From Ohtaekwangia kribbensis (GTDB taxonomy: Bacteria; Bacteroidota; Bacteroidia; Cytophagales; Cyclobacteriaceae): 64,000 nt of DNA. The stretch spans positions 124,001-188,000 of the forward strand of contig NZ_JBHTKA010000002.1 in assembly GCF_042676245.1 (NCBI RefSeq), written 5' to 3'. Below, in pieces: positions 8,296 to 15,758 of the stretch (positions are counted from its first letter, which is position 1; every line of letters begins with the position of its first letter). The notes under the pieces are model-generated. The model had not been told where the DNA came from and did not search any database. It saw only the letters and a program-made list of their open reading frames with translations. The translations under genes were made by a program, and so were the position numbers.

Positions 8296-10965
8296 ATGTA
8301 CAGGTTCACCGTCATCCTGCTGTTTAGCATTATCGTTCATCCTGCTTTGGCACAGGAGCAACATTTTCGTGCTGCTGATCTGAGAACAGAATATCTTCAC
8401 AATCCGCTTGGTATAGATTGCCCGCAGCCCAGGTTTACCTGGCGATTGAATGATGCGCGACACGGTGCACGACAAACCAGCTATCGCGTTATAGTGGATA
8501 CCGATTCGCTTGCATTGGTTGCCGATCGTGCCGGTATATGGAGCAGTGGCTGGGTTGAATCCGGAGATACACGTGTGATATATACCGGTCCCCAACTCAA
8601 TCCTTTTACACGCTACTACTGGCGTGTTGATGTAGCCGATCATGACCGCACCAAGACTGCCAAGGGAGCTATAGCGTGGTTTGAAACAGGTATGCGAACC
8701 GTTAGCAACTGGCAAGGTGCTTGGATCAGCGATGAACATAACGAACATCAAAAAGCAGCTCCGTATTTCCGGAAAGAATTCCGTGCTTCTAAAAAGATAC
8801 GTTCTGCAAAAGTATATATAGCGGCTGCCGGATTGTTTGAACTCTATATGAACGGGAAGAAGATCGGTGATCATGTGCTCGATCCGATGTATACCCGTTT
8901 CGACAGAAGAATACTGTACATCACGCACGATGTAACCCGGCAAGTGCAAAACGGAGACAACGCCCTCGGTGTTTTACTCGGCAATGGCTGGTATAACCAT
9001 CAGTCAACAGCCGTGTGGAATTTTCATACAGCACCGTGGCGCGCACGACCGGCCTTTTGTCTTGACCTGCGCATTACGTATGACGATGGCAGTATAGAAA
9101 CCATCACCTCGGGCAAAGGATGGAAAACATCGTTGAGTCCTGTAATCTTTAACAGCATCTATACCGCGGAACATTACGATGCGCGACAGGAGCAACCCGG
9201 ATGGAATGCACCCGGTTTCAACGAAAACAATTGGAAAGATGTGATTTACCGGCAGGCGCCTGCTGAACAGATTGTGTCGCAAACCATGCACCCGGTGCGG
9301 CATGTTGAAGAAATACCGGCCCGCAGTTTTCGAAAGCTGAATGATACAACTTATATCTTCGACCTGGGCCGAAATATAGCAGGAGTAACCAAGCTACGCA
9401 TACACGGTGCTGCCGGCACAACGGTACGGCTAAAGCATGGCGAGCGTCTCGCTGCAAACGGACATGTCGATCAATCCAACATCGATGCCCATTATCGCCC
9501 GGTCGGAACAAGCGATCCGTTCCAGACCGATATATATACCTTGCGAGGAACTAGTGCTGAAGAAGAGTTCATGCCACGCTTCAATTACAAGGGCTTTCAA
9601 TATATAGAAGTCTCCAGCCGTGTACCCATAACGTTGAACCAGCAAAGTATAACCGGTTACTTTATGCACAGTGATGTTCCCGTTGCAGGCAGGATTCGAT
9701 CTTCCAACCCGGTCATTGACAAGATCTGGTATGCTACAAACAATTCGTACCTGTCCAATCTTTTCGGTTACCCTACCGATTGTCCACAACGCGAAAAGAA
9801 CGGCTGGACCGGTGATGCACAAATTGCCATTGAAACCGGCCTCTATGGATTTGATGGCATTACAGTATATGAAAAATGGATGGCCGATCATCGCGATGAA
9901 CAACAACCCAACGGTGTGTTGCCATCCATCATTCCCAGCAATGGTTGGGGATACGAGTGGGGCAACGGTCCGGATTGGACCAGCACCATTGCGATCATTC
10001 CCTGGAATATATACCTGTTCTATGGCGATACCCGTATCCTTGCCGATTGCTATGATAACATGACGCGGTATATCAATCATATCTCAGCCCTGTATCCAAC
10101 CGGACTCACAACGTGGGGGCTAGGCGATTGGGTGCCGGTAAAATCAAAATCTCCGGTGGAACTCACATCTACCTGCTATTACTACGCGGATGCTGTGATT
10201 GCAGCCAAAGTTGCACATATACTCGGGCATAAAGAAGACCACGTGAAATATATCGCGCTCGCTGCCAAAATCCGGGATGCTTTCAATACCAAGTATCTTC
10301 ATGTAAAGACCGGTATATACAACACGGGACTGCAAACAGAACTAAGCGCACCGCTTTTCTGGGGTCTTGTACCAGACTCGCTGCGGCCAATGGTAGCCGC
10401 CAATTTAGCGAAGCGTGTAGAAGCCGATCAGTTTCACCTGGATGTTGGTCTTTTGGGACAAAAAGCAATTCTCAGTGCGCTGAGTGAAAACGGTTATGCC
10501 GATATAGCATACCGGGTAGCTGCACAGGAAACCTATCCTTCGTGGGGCTGGTGGATACGCAACGGTGCCACTACACTATATGAAAACTGGAACATACAGG
10601 CCGAACACGACATCTCCCTGAATCATATTATGTTTGGTGAAATAGGAGCATGGTTATACAAAGGTATCGGTGGCATTAAACCTGATCCGGAGAAGCCGGG
10701 CTTTAAAAACATTATCCTGCAACCCAACTTTGTGAGTGGACTGAATCAGTTTGAAGCCACACACAACGGGCCACAGGGCACCATCGTATCATCCTGGAAG
10801 CGCGATGGGAAACGCATAACCTATACGGTTGTCGTGCCCGCCAACGCAGAGGCTACTGTTTATCTGCCGGAAGTAAGCAAGCGCAAGGTATATATGGACA
10901 AGCGGGAGATCACCGCATCGCCTCAGCAATTGAAAGCCGGAACGTATACCTTTCTCTGGAAGTAA
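8296..10965 (+). CDS. Secreted alpha-L-rhamnosidase (glycoside hydrolase family 78)
   Basis: The protein has 889 residues from ATG 8296; an upstream TTG would delay the signal peptide. A signal peptide ends near HPALAQ. The N-terminal half carries the beta-sandwich modules of bacterial rhamnosidases. The (alpha/alpha)6 catalytic domain follows and contains DCPQREKNGWTGDAQ, where Glu500 is the likely general acid. YENWN supplies Glu763 as the likely base. Both signatures are intact, so an active enzyme releasing terminal L-rhamnose from plant or bacterial glycans is expected, probably in the periplasm. No SusCD pair or other glycosidase is next to it, so it is not part of a visible polysaccharide utilisation locus. 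Confidence 0.92.
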   Translation: MYRFTVILLFSIIVHPALAQEQHFRAADLRTEYLHNPLGIDCPQPRFTWRLNDARHGARQTSYRVIVDTDSLALVADRAGIWSSGWVESGDTRVIYTGPQLNPFTRYYWRVDVADHDRTKTAKGAIAWFETGMRTVSNWQGAWISDEHNEHQKAAPYFRKEFRASKKIRSAKVYIAAAGLFELYMNGKKIGDHVLDPMYTRFDRRILYITHDVTRQVQNGDNALGVLLGNGWYNHQSTAVWNFHTAPWRARPAFCLDLRITYDDGSIETITSGKGWKTSLSPVIFNSIYTAEHYDARQEQPGWNAPGFNENNWKDVIYRQAPAEQIVSQTMHPVRHVEEIPARSFRKLNDTTYIFDLGRNIAGVTKLRIHGAAGTTVRLKHGERLAANGHVDQSNIDAHYRPVGTSDPFQTDIYTLRGTSAEEEFMPRFNYKGFQYIEVSSRVPITLNQQSITGYFMHSDVPVAGRIRSSNPVIDKIWYATNNSYLSNLFGYPTDCPQREKNGWTGDAQIAIETGLYGFDGITVYEKWMADHRDEQQPNGVLPSIIPSNGWGYEWGNGPDWTSTIAIIPWNIYLFYGDTRILADCYDNMTRYINHISALYPTGLTTWGLGDWVPVKSKSPVELTSTCYYYADAVIAAKVAHILGHKEDHVKYIALAAKIRDAFNTKYLHVKTGIYNTGLQTELSAPLFWGLVPDSLRPMVAANLAKRVEADQFHLDVGLLGQKAILSALSENGYADIAYRVAAQETYPSWGWWIRNGATTLYENWNIQAEHDISLNHIMFGEIGAWLYKGIGGIKPDPEKPGFKNIILQPNFVSGLNQFEATHNGPQGTIVSSWKRDGKRITYTVVVPANAEATVYLPEVSKRKVYMDKREITASPQQLKAGTYTFLWK

Positions 10966-11116
10966 ATATTATGCCTTGTGCAGTGCGATAGATGCACTGA
11001 ACGGAAAGAAATTGCAGGCCGTTCGGAAATATAGTATACTTACTGTACGATGATATGTGTACGAAGCTCATATCCTGTTTATCATATAGTTATCAAGTAA
11101 GTCAGAAAAGCGTTAG

Positions 11117-11569
11117 ATGAATTCGTTGCCCTATAACCTGGAAGCCAGTCCGCATTTTCTTGATTTTGAATTCAGCAGTACAGGCCCGAAAGGAGAAATC
11201 CGCAAGATCGTGCGGTTTACCAAAATGAAGATCGCAGATGCGAGCATCGAGGTGTATAATATAGGATTTGGAGACTATAACAAGGCTGAAGACCGGATCG
11301 ATGACCTCATCGTAACCGACAATAAGGATTCGGACAAAGTAATGGCTTCAGTCACTGCAGCGGTGATGGCATTTACCGATCAGCGTCCCGAAATACTCGT
11401 GTTCGCGCAGGGTAGCACAGCGGCACGTACGCGGTATTACAATATGGTTATCGCGTACCATCACACGTCAATCAATGCAGTCTTTGATATTTGGGGACAT
11501 CACGCAGGCCAGTGGGAAGTATTCAAGCGAAATAAACCCTATACGGCTATCTTGGCAAAACGCAAATAA
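11117..11569 (+). CDS. DUF6934 family protein
   Basis: The protein has 150 residues and is soluble with no signal peptide. It contains FSSTGPKGEIRKIV near the start, then YNIGFGDYN, then DKVMASVTAAVMAFT and FAQGSTAARTRYYN. These are the hallmarks of the Bacteroidota-restricted DUF6934 family as I recall it. No catalytic residues can be named. The family often sits beside a very small gene, and here a 55-codon gene follows after 32 bp with its own promoter. That arrangement is compatible with a toxin-antitoxin-like pair, but nothing shows it. Confidence 0.65.
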   Translation: MNSLPYNLEASPHFLDFEFSSTGPKGEIRKIVRFTKMKIADASIEVYNIGFGDYNKAEDRIDDLIVTDNKDSDKVMASVTAAVMAFTDQRPEILVFAQGSTAARTRYYNMVIAYHHTSINAVFDIWGHHAGQWEVFKRNKPYTAILAKRK

Positions 11570-11582
11570 AGTCGTAATTTTG
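11552..11582 (+). promoter_or_regulatory. Bacteroidota-type promoter for the 55-codon gene
   Basis: A -33 TTG at 11552-11554 is followed after 20 bp by TAATTTTG at 11575-11582, a perfect TAnnTTTG -7 box. The ATG of the small gene lies 20 bp beyond. The -33 element overlaps the end of the preceding gene, so the small gene can be transcribed separately. Confidence 0.5.
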
Positions 11583-11601
11583 ATTTACTAAACGATTGGC
11601 C

Positions 11602-11769
11602 ATGTCTGGAAACATCCTTCAGAAAGATCAAAGCAGCAACGACCGTAAAAAAGTTGTTATCAGTAAAAAGGTAAAGAGCCATGCGAAAGATCCTTTCTTC
11701 ATAAGCAAGACAAAGGCAGCTGAGGCATTCCTTAACAAACACGGACTGCCAGCCGTTTTCACTAAATAG
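11602..11769 (+). CDS. Small basic protein (55 aa) downstream of DUF6934 gene
   Basis: This 55-codon frame begins MSGNILQKDQSSND and ends GLPAVFTK. It has a lysine-rich middle (DRKKVVISKKVKSHAKD) and then a predicted helix (SKTKAAEAFLNKH). It is soluble and strongly basic. A TAnnTTTG box stands upstream and a clear intrinsic terminator follows 26 bp after the stop, which supports a real expressed gene. I do not recognise a family. A partner or regulator of the DUF6934 protein is the simplest reading. Confidence 0.55.
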   Translation: MSGNILQKDQSSNDRKKVVISKKVKSHAKDPFFISKTKAAEAFLNKHGLPAVFTK

Positions 11770-11794
11770 TCGCTGATTTAATTTTCAATAGAGG

Positions 11795-11826
11795 AAGCCG
11801 GACGGAAGATGTCTGGCTTTTTTGCT
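11795..11826 (+). terminator. Intrinsic terminator of the DUF6934 locus
   Basis: The stem AAGCCGGAC pairs with GTCTGGCTT across a short loop, with one mismatch that can form a G-U pair. It is followed by TTTTTTGCTTT, a classic rho-independent layout for rightward transcripts. Confidence 0.7.
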
Positions 11827-11940
11827 TTGTAGCCTCGAGCCGTGAGTTACGAGCAGCGAGTTTGAGAAGCTGCTGGCTACAGGCCTCTGGCTGCAAGGTC
11901 GGTTGTTGGGCAGGCAACGTTTTTACTTAACGGAACGGTA
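11827..11940. repeat. Low-complexity GAGC/GCGAG word-repeat stretch
   Basis: The sequence is built of near-repeats such as GAGCCGTGAGTTACGAGCAG, GCGAGTTTGAG and GCTGCTGGCTACAGG. The same vocabulary returns at 13450-13510, 13595-13625 and 13795-13860. It has no open frame and looks like degenerate satellite-type DNA. Confidence 0.4.
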
Positions 11941-11980
11941 TATATATAGATCAAACTTCCTGTGGCCAGTAGCCATTCCT

Positions 11981-12016
11981 AACGCAAAAGCCAGCGTTGA
12001 TACCGGCTTTTGCGTT
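11981..12016. terminator. Perfect 12-bp hairpin between convergent genes
   Basis: AACGCAAAAGCC (11981-11992) pairs perfectly with GGCTTTTGCGTT (12005-12016) around a 12-nt loop. It lies just downstream of the stop of the leftward dioxygenase-like gene and probably acts as its terminator, although the T-run is inside the stem rather than after it. Confidence 0.5.
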
Positions 12017-12045
12017 GAATAAAATATACAGGTATATATACTGGA

Positions 12046-13254
12046 CTAGGCACTTACAACGATTGTGTGGGTGAGGGCATATCCATCAGCTACGCTTCCG
12101 GTTACCGTGGCTATTTCATTGTCTATAGAATCTGTAAAAACGCTGTCGCTGGCGTTGTACGTATATCCTGACATGCCTTTGGTATAGCCGTTGGCTGTAG
12201 ATGCATTTACCAGTACAACTGCACTGTTAGAGCCTTCCGGGAAACCAATCTGTGTTACCAGTAAAGATGTACCAGACGAATTATAGATGTGCACGTGAAT
12301 ATGTGTAGCACGGCTCTGATACCATCCCGGGAAGATGGATACAAATGAAACTTGTCCATCGCTGTTCGTTACCTGTCTTCCGCGCAGGAAGTGTACAGAA
12401 GTATAGTCAACGGTCTGCATAGACGTTCCGCCATACTCGGAGTAATATCCGTCTTTATCACAGTGCCATATATCTACGATAGCACCTTCTAAAGCAGCAC
12501 AGCTGTTGTTCTTGTCTTGTAAAGTAATAGTGATCGTAAACGCAACACCGGTTCTATCAGAACGTATATCGGTCTTCACCAGCGTTGATGGATCTTTCGT
12601 AGGGAAAGGACCAGCAGTTTCTGAATCGGTTGTTGAGCAGCTTGCAGAAGCTGATGTAACGGTAAACGTTCCGGAAGATGTAGCCGTAACACCACCAACC
12701 GTTACCGTGATCACACCAGATGTAGCACCACTCGGTACAGTAACAACAAGTTGTGTTGATGTTGCTGATACTACTGTTGCCACCACACCACCTATAGTAA
12801 CGGTGTTAGAAGCTGCTGTGGTACTGAAGTTTGTTCCGGTAATAACAATGGTAGAACCTTCCGAGCCACTGCTGGTAAAGCTTGTAATGGTGGGGGAAGA
12901 ACCTGTTGATGTTGTAGTCACCGTGAAATCACTTGACGATGTTCCGGTTTGTCCGTTTACGGTAACAGCGATTTTACCGGTGCTCACTCCGGAAGGAACG
13001 GTTACCGTAAGTTGTGTACTGGTAGCAGCTGTAACCGTAGCCGTTGCTCCATTAAAGGTTACGGTATTGTTGGTTGTTACCGCGCTGAAGTTAAGACCTG
13101 TAATGGTTACGGTATCACCGGCCACACCACTGGTTGGTGTAAAGCTTGTGATCGAGGGCACCGGTGTAGCGTCATCATCCTTACTGCACGAAACGATCAG
13201 CGGTGCGATAAGACCACTCATTCCCAGACTTTTCAAAAATTGCTTTCTTTCCAT
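12046..13254 (-). CDS. Lipoprotein with two IPT/TIG domains and an intradiol dioxygenase-like domain
   Basis: The protein has 402 residues. A lipobox-like APLIVSC puts the lipid on Cys23. Two IPT/TIG beta-sandwich repeats follow (about 31-112 and 122-200), each ending in a threonine-rich strand. The C-terminal 195 residues match the intradiol ring-cleavage dioxygenase fold: ETAGPFPTKD, then AIVDIWHCDKDGYYSEYGG, then FPGWYQSRATHIH. Arg315-x-x-His318-x-His320 fits the family's iron-binding pair, and Tyr312 and the DGYYSEYGG tyrosines are candidates for the other ligands. A surface enzyme acting on aromatics, or a binding protein using this fold, are both possible. The gene is alone; tatA lies 690 bp upstream. 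Confidence 0.8.
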   Translation of the reverse strand: MERKQFLKSLGMSGLIAPLIVSCSKDDDATPVPSITSFTPTSGVAGDTVTITGLNFSAVTTNNTVTFNGATATVTAATSTQLTVTVPSGVSTGKIAVTVNGQTGTSSSDFTVTTTSTGSSPTITSFTSSGSEGSTIVITGTNFSTTAASNTVTIGGVVATVVSATSTQLVVTVPSGATSGVITVTVGGVTATSSGTFTVTSASASCSTTDSETAGPFPTKDPSTLVKTDIRSDRTGVAFTITITLQDKNNSCAALEGAIVDIWHCDKDGYYSEYGGTSMQTVDYTSVHFLRGRQVTNSDGQVSFVSIFPGWYQSRATHIHVHIYNSSGTSLLVTQIGFPEGSNSAVVLVNASTANGYTKGMSGYTYNASDSVFTDSIDNEIATVTGSVADGYALTHTIVVSA

Positions 13255-13943
13255 AGGGATATAGTTTTATAAAAGTATTACGTCTGAATGTTTGTAAAAG
13301 TGCATAAGGTAATCGTGGCATCCTCTCTTCAGGGTATATTTGAGGTAAACGCTACATTTCTCAAGGCGTACAGAAAGCTACCCTGCAGCGGGTATAGATT
13401 ATAGCGATAAGTGTATGAATGACGAGATATACCCCAATTGAGGGATACAGAATAGCTGCGAGCTGTGAGTTATGAGCTGCGAGGAAAGGTTGCCGGTTGC
13501 AAGAGATACAGGGGAAGTATATATTTGAAGTATATATTTGGCTTGCAGAGACAAGAGGGAGGCAGGAGTAAGAAGTAAGAAAAAATTACCTATAGCTTCT
13601 CGTAGCTCATGGCTCGTAGCTGTATTACACCTGCTGGTGCTACTTTGCAGTAAGTATATATATCGGGCTGTTCAAGTAACATATAGATCCAGACCCAGCG
13701 GCCGGCATTTATTCTCAGGGCGCGCAACTCAAAACTCACAGCTATATATACCGTAATGCTTAACTAACACGTAGCGTCACAACAAAACAAAACCAGCGAT
13801 TAGCAGCTTGCAGCCAGCAGCCTTTACTCTCGATGCTCGTGGTTCAAAGCTCACAGCTATCTAAAACGACTGCGGGCTGCCATAAATACTCAACGTATCT
13901 ACGCGCAGCCCGCAGCAATGACAGTCTGTGAAGACTACTATTA
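13255..13943. other. Non-coding gap with word repeats and a palindrome
   Basis: These 689 bases hold no convincing gene. A frame at 13538-13756 is made of the repeat words and is not believed. Stretches of GCTGCGAGCTGTGAGTTATG-type words occur at 13450-13510, 13595-13625 and 13795-13860. Two GAAGTATATATTTG units sit in tandem near 13514-13540. A near-palindrome TACCCCAATTGAGGGATA (13430-13447) upstream of the dioxygenase gene could be an operator. Confidence 0.4.
13870..13915 (-). terminator. Perfect 11-bp hairpin after tatA
   Basis: CTGCGGGCTGC (13870-13880) pairs perfectly with GCAGCCCGCAG (13905-13915). The element is 29 bp past the tatA stop in the direction of transcription. No U-tract follows, so termination may need a factor. 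Confidence 0.5.
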
Positions 13944-14153
13944 CTAGTTCAGGTCTTTGGTAACATCGCTTTTTACATCACCAACTTCTTTCTTCACATC
14001 ATCCATAGCCGACTTGAATTCTTTTACACCTTTACCAAGGCCTTTCATGAATTCAGGAATTCTTTTGGCACCGAAGAAGACCAGCACAAAAAGTCCGATC
14101 AATAAGATTTCCTGGAAACCAACCCCACTTAAAAACAAAAGAACTGTGTTCAT
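13944..14153 (-). CDS. tatA: Twin-arginine translocase subunit TatA/TatE
   Basis: The protein has 69 residues. It has the standard TatA build: a short periplasmic start, one transmembrane helix (about 12-28) containing the conserved FQEILLIGL and LVFFGAKRIPE, then an amphipathic helix (FMKGLGKGVKEFK) and a charged tail (KKEVGDVKSD). It forms the protein-conducting multimer for folded Tat substrates. No tatC is nearby, which is common in Bacteroidota. Length and motifs fit TatA better than TatB. Confidence 0.9.
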   Translation of the reverse strand: MNTVLLFLSGVGFQEILLIGLFVLVFFGAKRIPEFMKGLGKGVKEFKSAMDDVKKEVGDVKSDVTKDLN

Positions 14154-14495
14154 ACGAATTATGGTTTAAATACGTGTCTTGAGAAAATTGCAGCACGCCA
14201 CAACTGCGGCTGTCCGGTACAAAAGTAGTTTCTAAATTTCTTTGTTGCCAATAATACAATACATAATAGGTATAGGTTCAATATGTGTCGGTAGCGATTT
14301 GGGATGGCTGGTAAAATGCCCTGACTCAGGCTGTTATGAATAATCAGGAGAAGTGTAGAAAAGAAGTCCTGGGGTGTGACCTGGTAATAATTCGTTCATC
14401 TAACATAATTTATAGCAACCCGAAGTGGTTAAACTTCCGGCAGCGTTACGCGACACATCCTTATATTGCGGCCGCAAATTTTTCTGTGTCCTGAC
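14154..14495. other. Gap between divergent genes
   Basis: These 342 bases lie between tatA and the PLD-like gene and must contain their divergent promoters. I see no open frame, RNA or strong inverted repeat. The part near tatA is AT-rich (AATAATACAATACATAATAG). Confidence 0.35.
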
Positions 14496-15758
14496 ATGAT
14501 TATCAAGAAACTCGCAGTTCCGCTCATCAACGATAAAATACTTCAGCAAGCCGAGCATGGCTACATTGCTACTGCCGCGATTACGGATGCCGGGTTTGAT
14601 TTTATACGCACACGACTTCCCGGTAAAACCAAACTTGATATTGTTACGGGACTCGATGGTCTTACTTCACCAGGAGTGCTGAAACGTATCTGGCGTCATT
14701 ACCAGGATCGCTTCACCGTGCGCATCTATACCCGTAACATTTTCCATGCAAATGTATATATCTTCGAATTACCCTTTCGGAAATCAGTAGGCTTTACAGG
14801 CTCGGGTGCACTGACGTTAGAAGGTTTGAAAGATCATGAAGAGATCTTTAATAAAGTTACCGATGTTAAAGAAGTGGAAGCTTTACTCTCATGGTACACT
14901 ACTTACTATGAATTTGCAGAACCTCTTACTGAAGAGATGATCGCGGAGTATGAGTTACTCTATCCATACTGGAAGCAACGTGAGATCGCATCGCGCGAAG
15001 AGAAGAAACAATTTATAGCACTCACCAGTCGCGCGTTCAGTTGGGATGGCATTCGTTTCAAAACGCAATACTTTAAAAAAGAAGATTACCTCGTACTGAG
15101 CAATGCGCAGGCTGACCTCGACACCGAAGCACAACAAACCGCGCGTGCAGCGTTGAAGAGTAAATTACAACAACTGCATGAATCCATTCAAAAACATGTT
15201 GCGCGCATCAGGCTGCATGCTGACAATACAGCGAACATAAGCAGTTTAAATCCGCAGGATCATGCTGATCATAAACTCACATCGATAGGGATGATGTATG
15301 GACGCAGTGAGGCTGAATTAAAACGATACGCACCAACAGCACAGCCAGGCGATTTCATAACGCTGCAGGTGATCGTGATGCAAAAAAATATAGCGATCGC
15401 ATTGGTGCCAGGCAATCCTGGCAGCGGACAAGCAGATCGTGAATTCTTCCGCTTTAAAATGCAGGAGGAAGAGTATAGGAAAACGTTTCAGACTTTGCTG
15501 ACGGCACTTGGCAGTGATTACTTCATTGAAGTTGCAGGAGAACAAAAGCCGGCCGACTCATTTCAACAACCTGATATACTTTGGGAATACACCAAAGCTG
15601 ATCACTGGAAACATCACCGTTTTATCATTGGAAAAATATATCAACCGGGTGATGCCGCTATAGCCAATGAAACTATTGTTCAAACTGTTGAACAGGAGTT
15701 TGAGAAGCTGATGGCGCTATACCAGCATCTGAAAGATCCGAAAGGAGCAGCCGTATAA
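14496..15758 (+). CDS. Phospholipase D-like domain protein with altered HKD motif
   Basis: The protein has 420 residues from ATG 14496; a TTG ten codons upstream is less likely. The first 150 residues resemble the PLD-type nuclease fold of some restriction and repair proteins: a parallel strand (KLDIVTGLDG), then NIFHANVYIFELPFRKSVGFTGSGALTLEGL, with DHEEI after it. The usual HxK motif reads H84-A-N86 and the usual GSxN reads GSGALT. The catalytic lysine and asparagine are therefore missing, and the protein may be inactive or use altered chemistry. The remaining 270 residues are mostly helical, and I do not recognise them. The stop codon abuts that of the convergent ABC-F gene. Confidence 0.6.
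   Translation: MIIKKLAVPLINDKILQQAEHGYIATAAITDAGFDFIRTRLPGKTKLDIVTGLDGLTSPGVLKRIWRHYQDRFTVRIYTRNIFHANVYIFELPFRKSVGFTGSGALTLEGLKDHEEIFNKVTDVKEVEALLSWYTTYYEFAEPLTEEMIAEYELLYPYWKQREIASREEKKQFIALTSRAFSWDGIRFKTQYFKKEDYLVLSNAQADLDTEAQQTARAALKSKLQQLHESIQKHVARIRLHADNTANISSLNPQDHADHKLTSIGMMYGRSEAELKRYAPTAQPGDFITLQVIVMQKNIAIALVPGNPGSGQADREFFRFKMQEEEYRKTFQTLLTALGSDYFIEVAGEQKPADSFQQPDILWEYTKADHWKHHRFIIGKIYQPGDAAIANETIVQTVEQEFEKLMALYQHLKDPKGAAV

Noticed and set aside
8242..8949. A 235-codon leftward frame
   Set aside because: It overlaps the start of the rhamnosidase gene on the other strand. It has no family signature and many Cys/His residues of the kind seen in random frames.
9430..10080. A 216-codon leftward frame inside the rhamnosidase gene
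   Set aside because: The rhamnosidase reads through the same bases with complete catalytic motifs, so this frame is antisense shadow.
12506..13264. A 252-codon frame on the plus strand
   Set aside because: It is opposite the dioxygenase-like gene. Its protein is a run of Val, Thr and Pro caused by the antisense of the Thr-rich IPT domains, with no motif or promoter.
13538..13756. A 72-codon frame in the gap before tatA
   Set aside because: It consists of word-repeat DNA, with an Arg/Ser-rich random-looking protein and no conserved feature.
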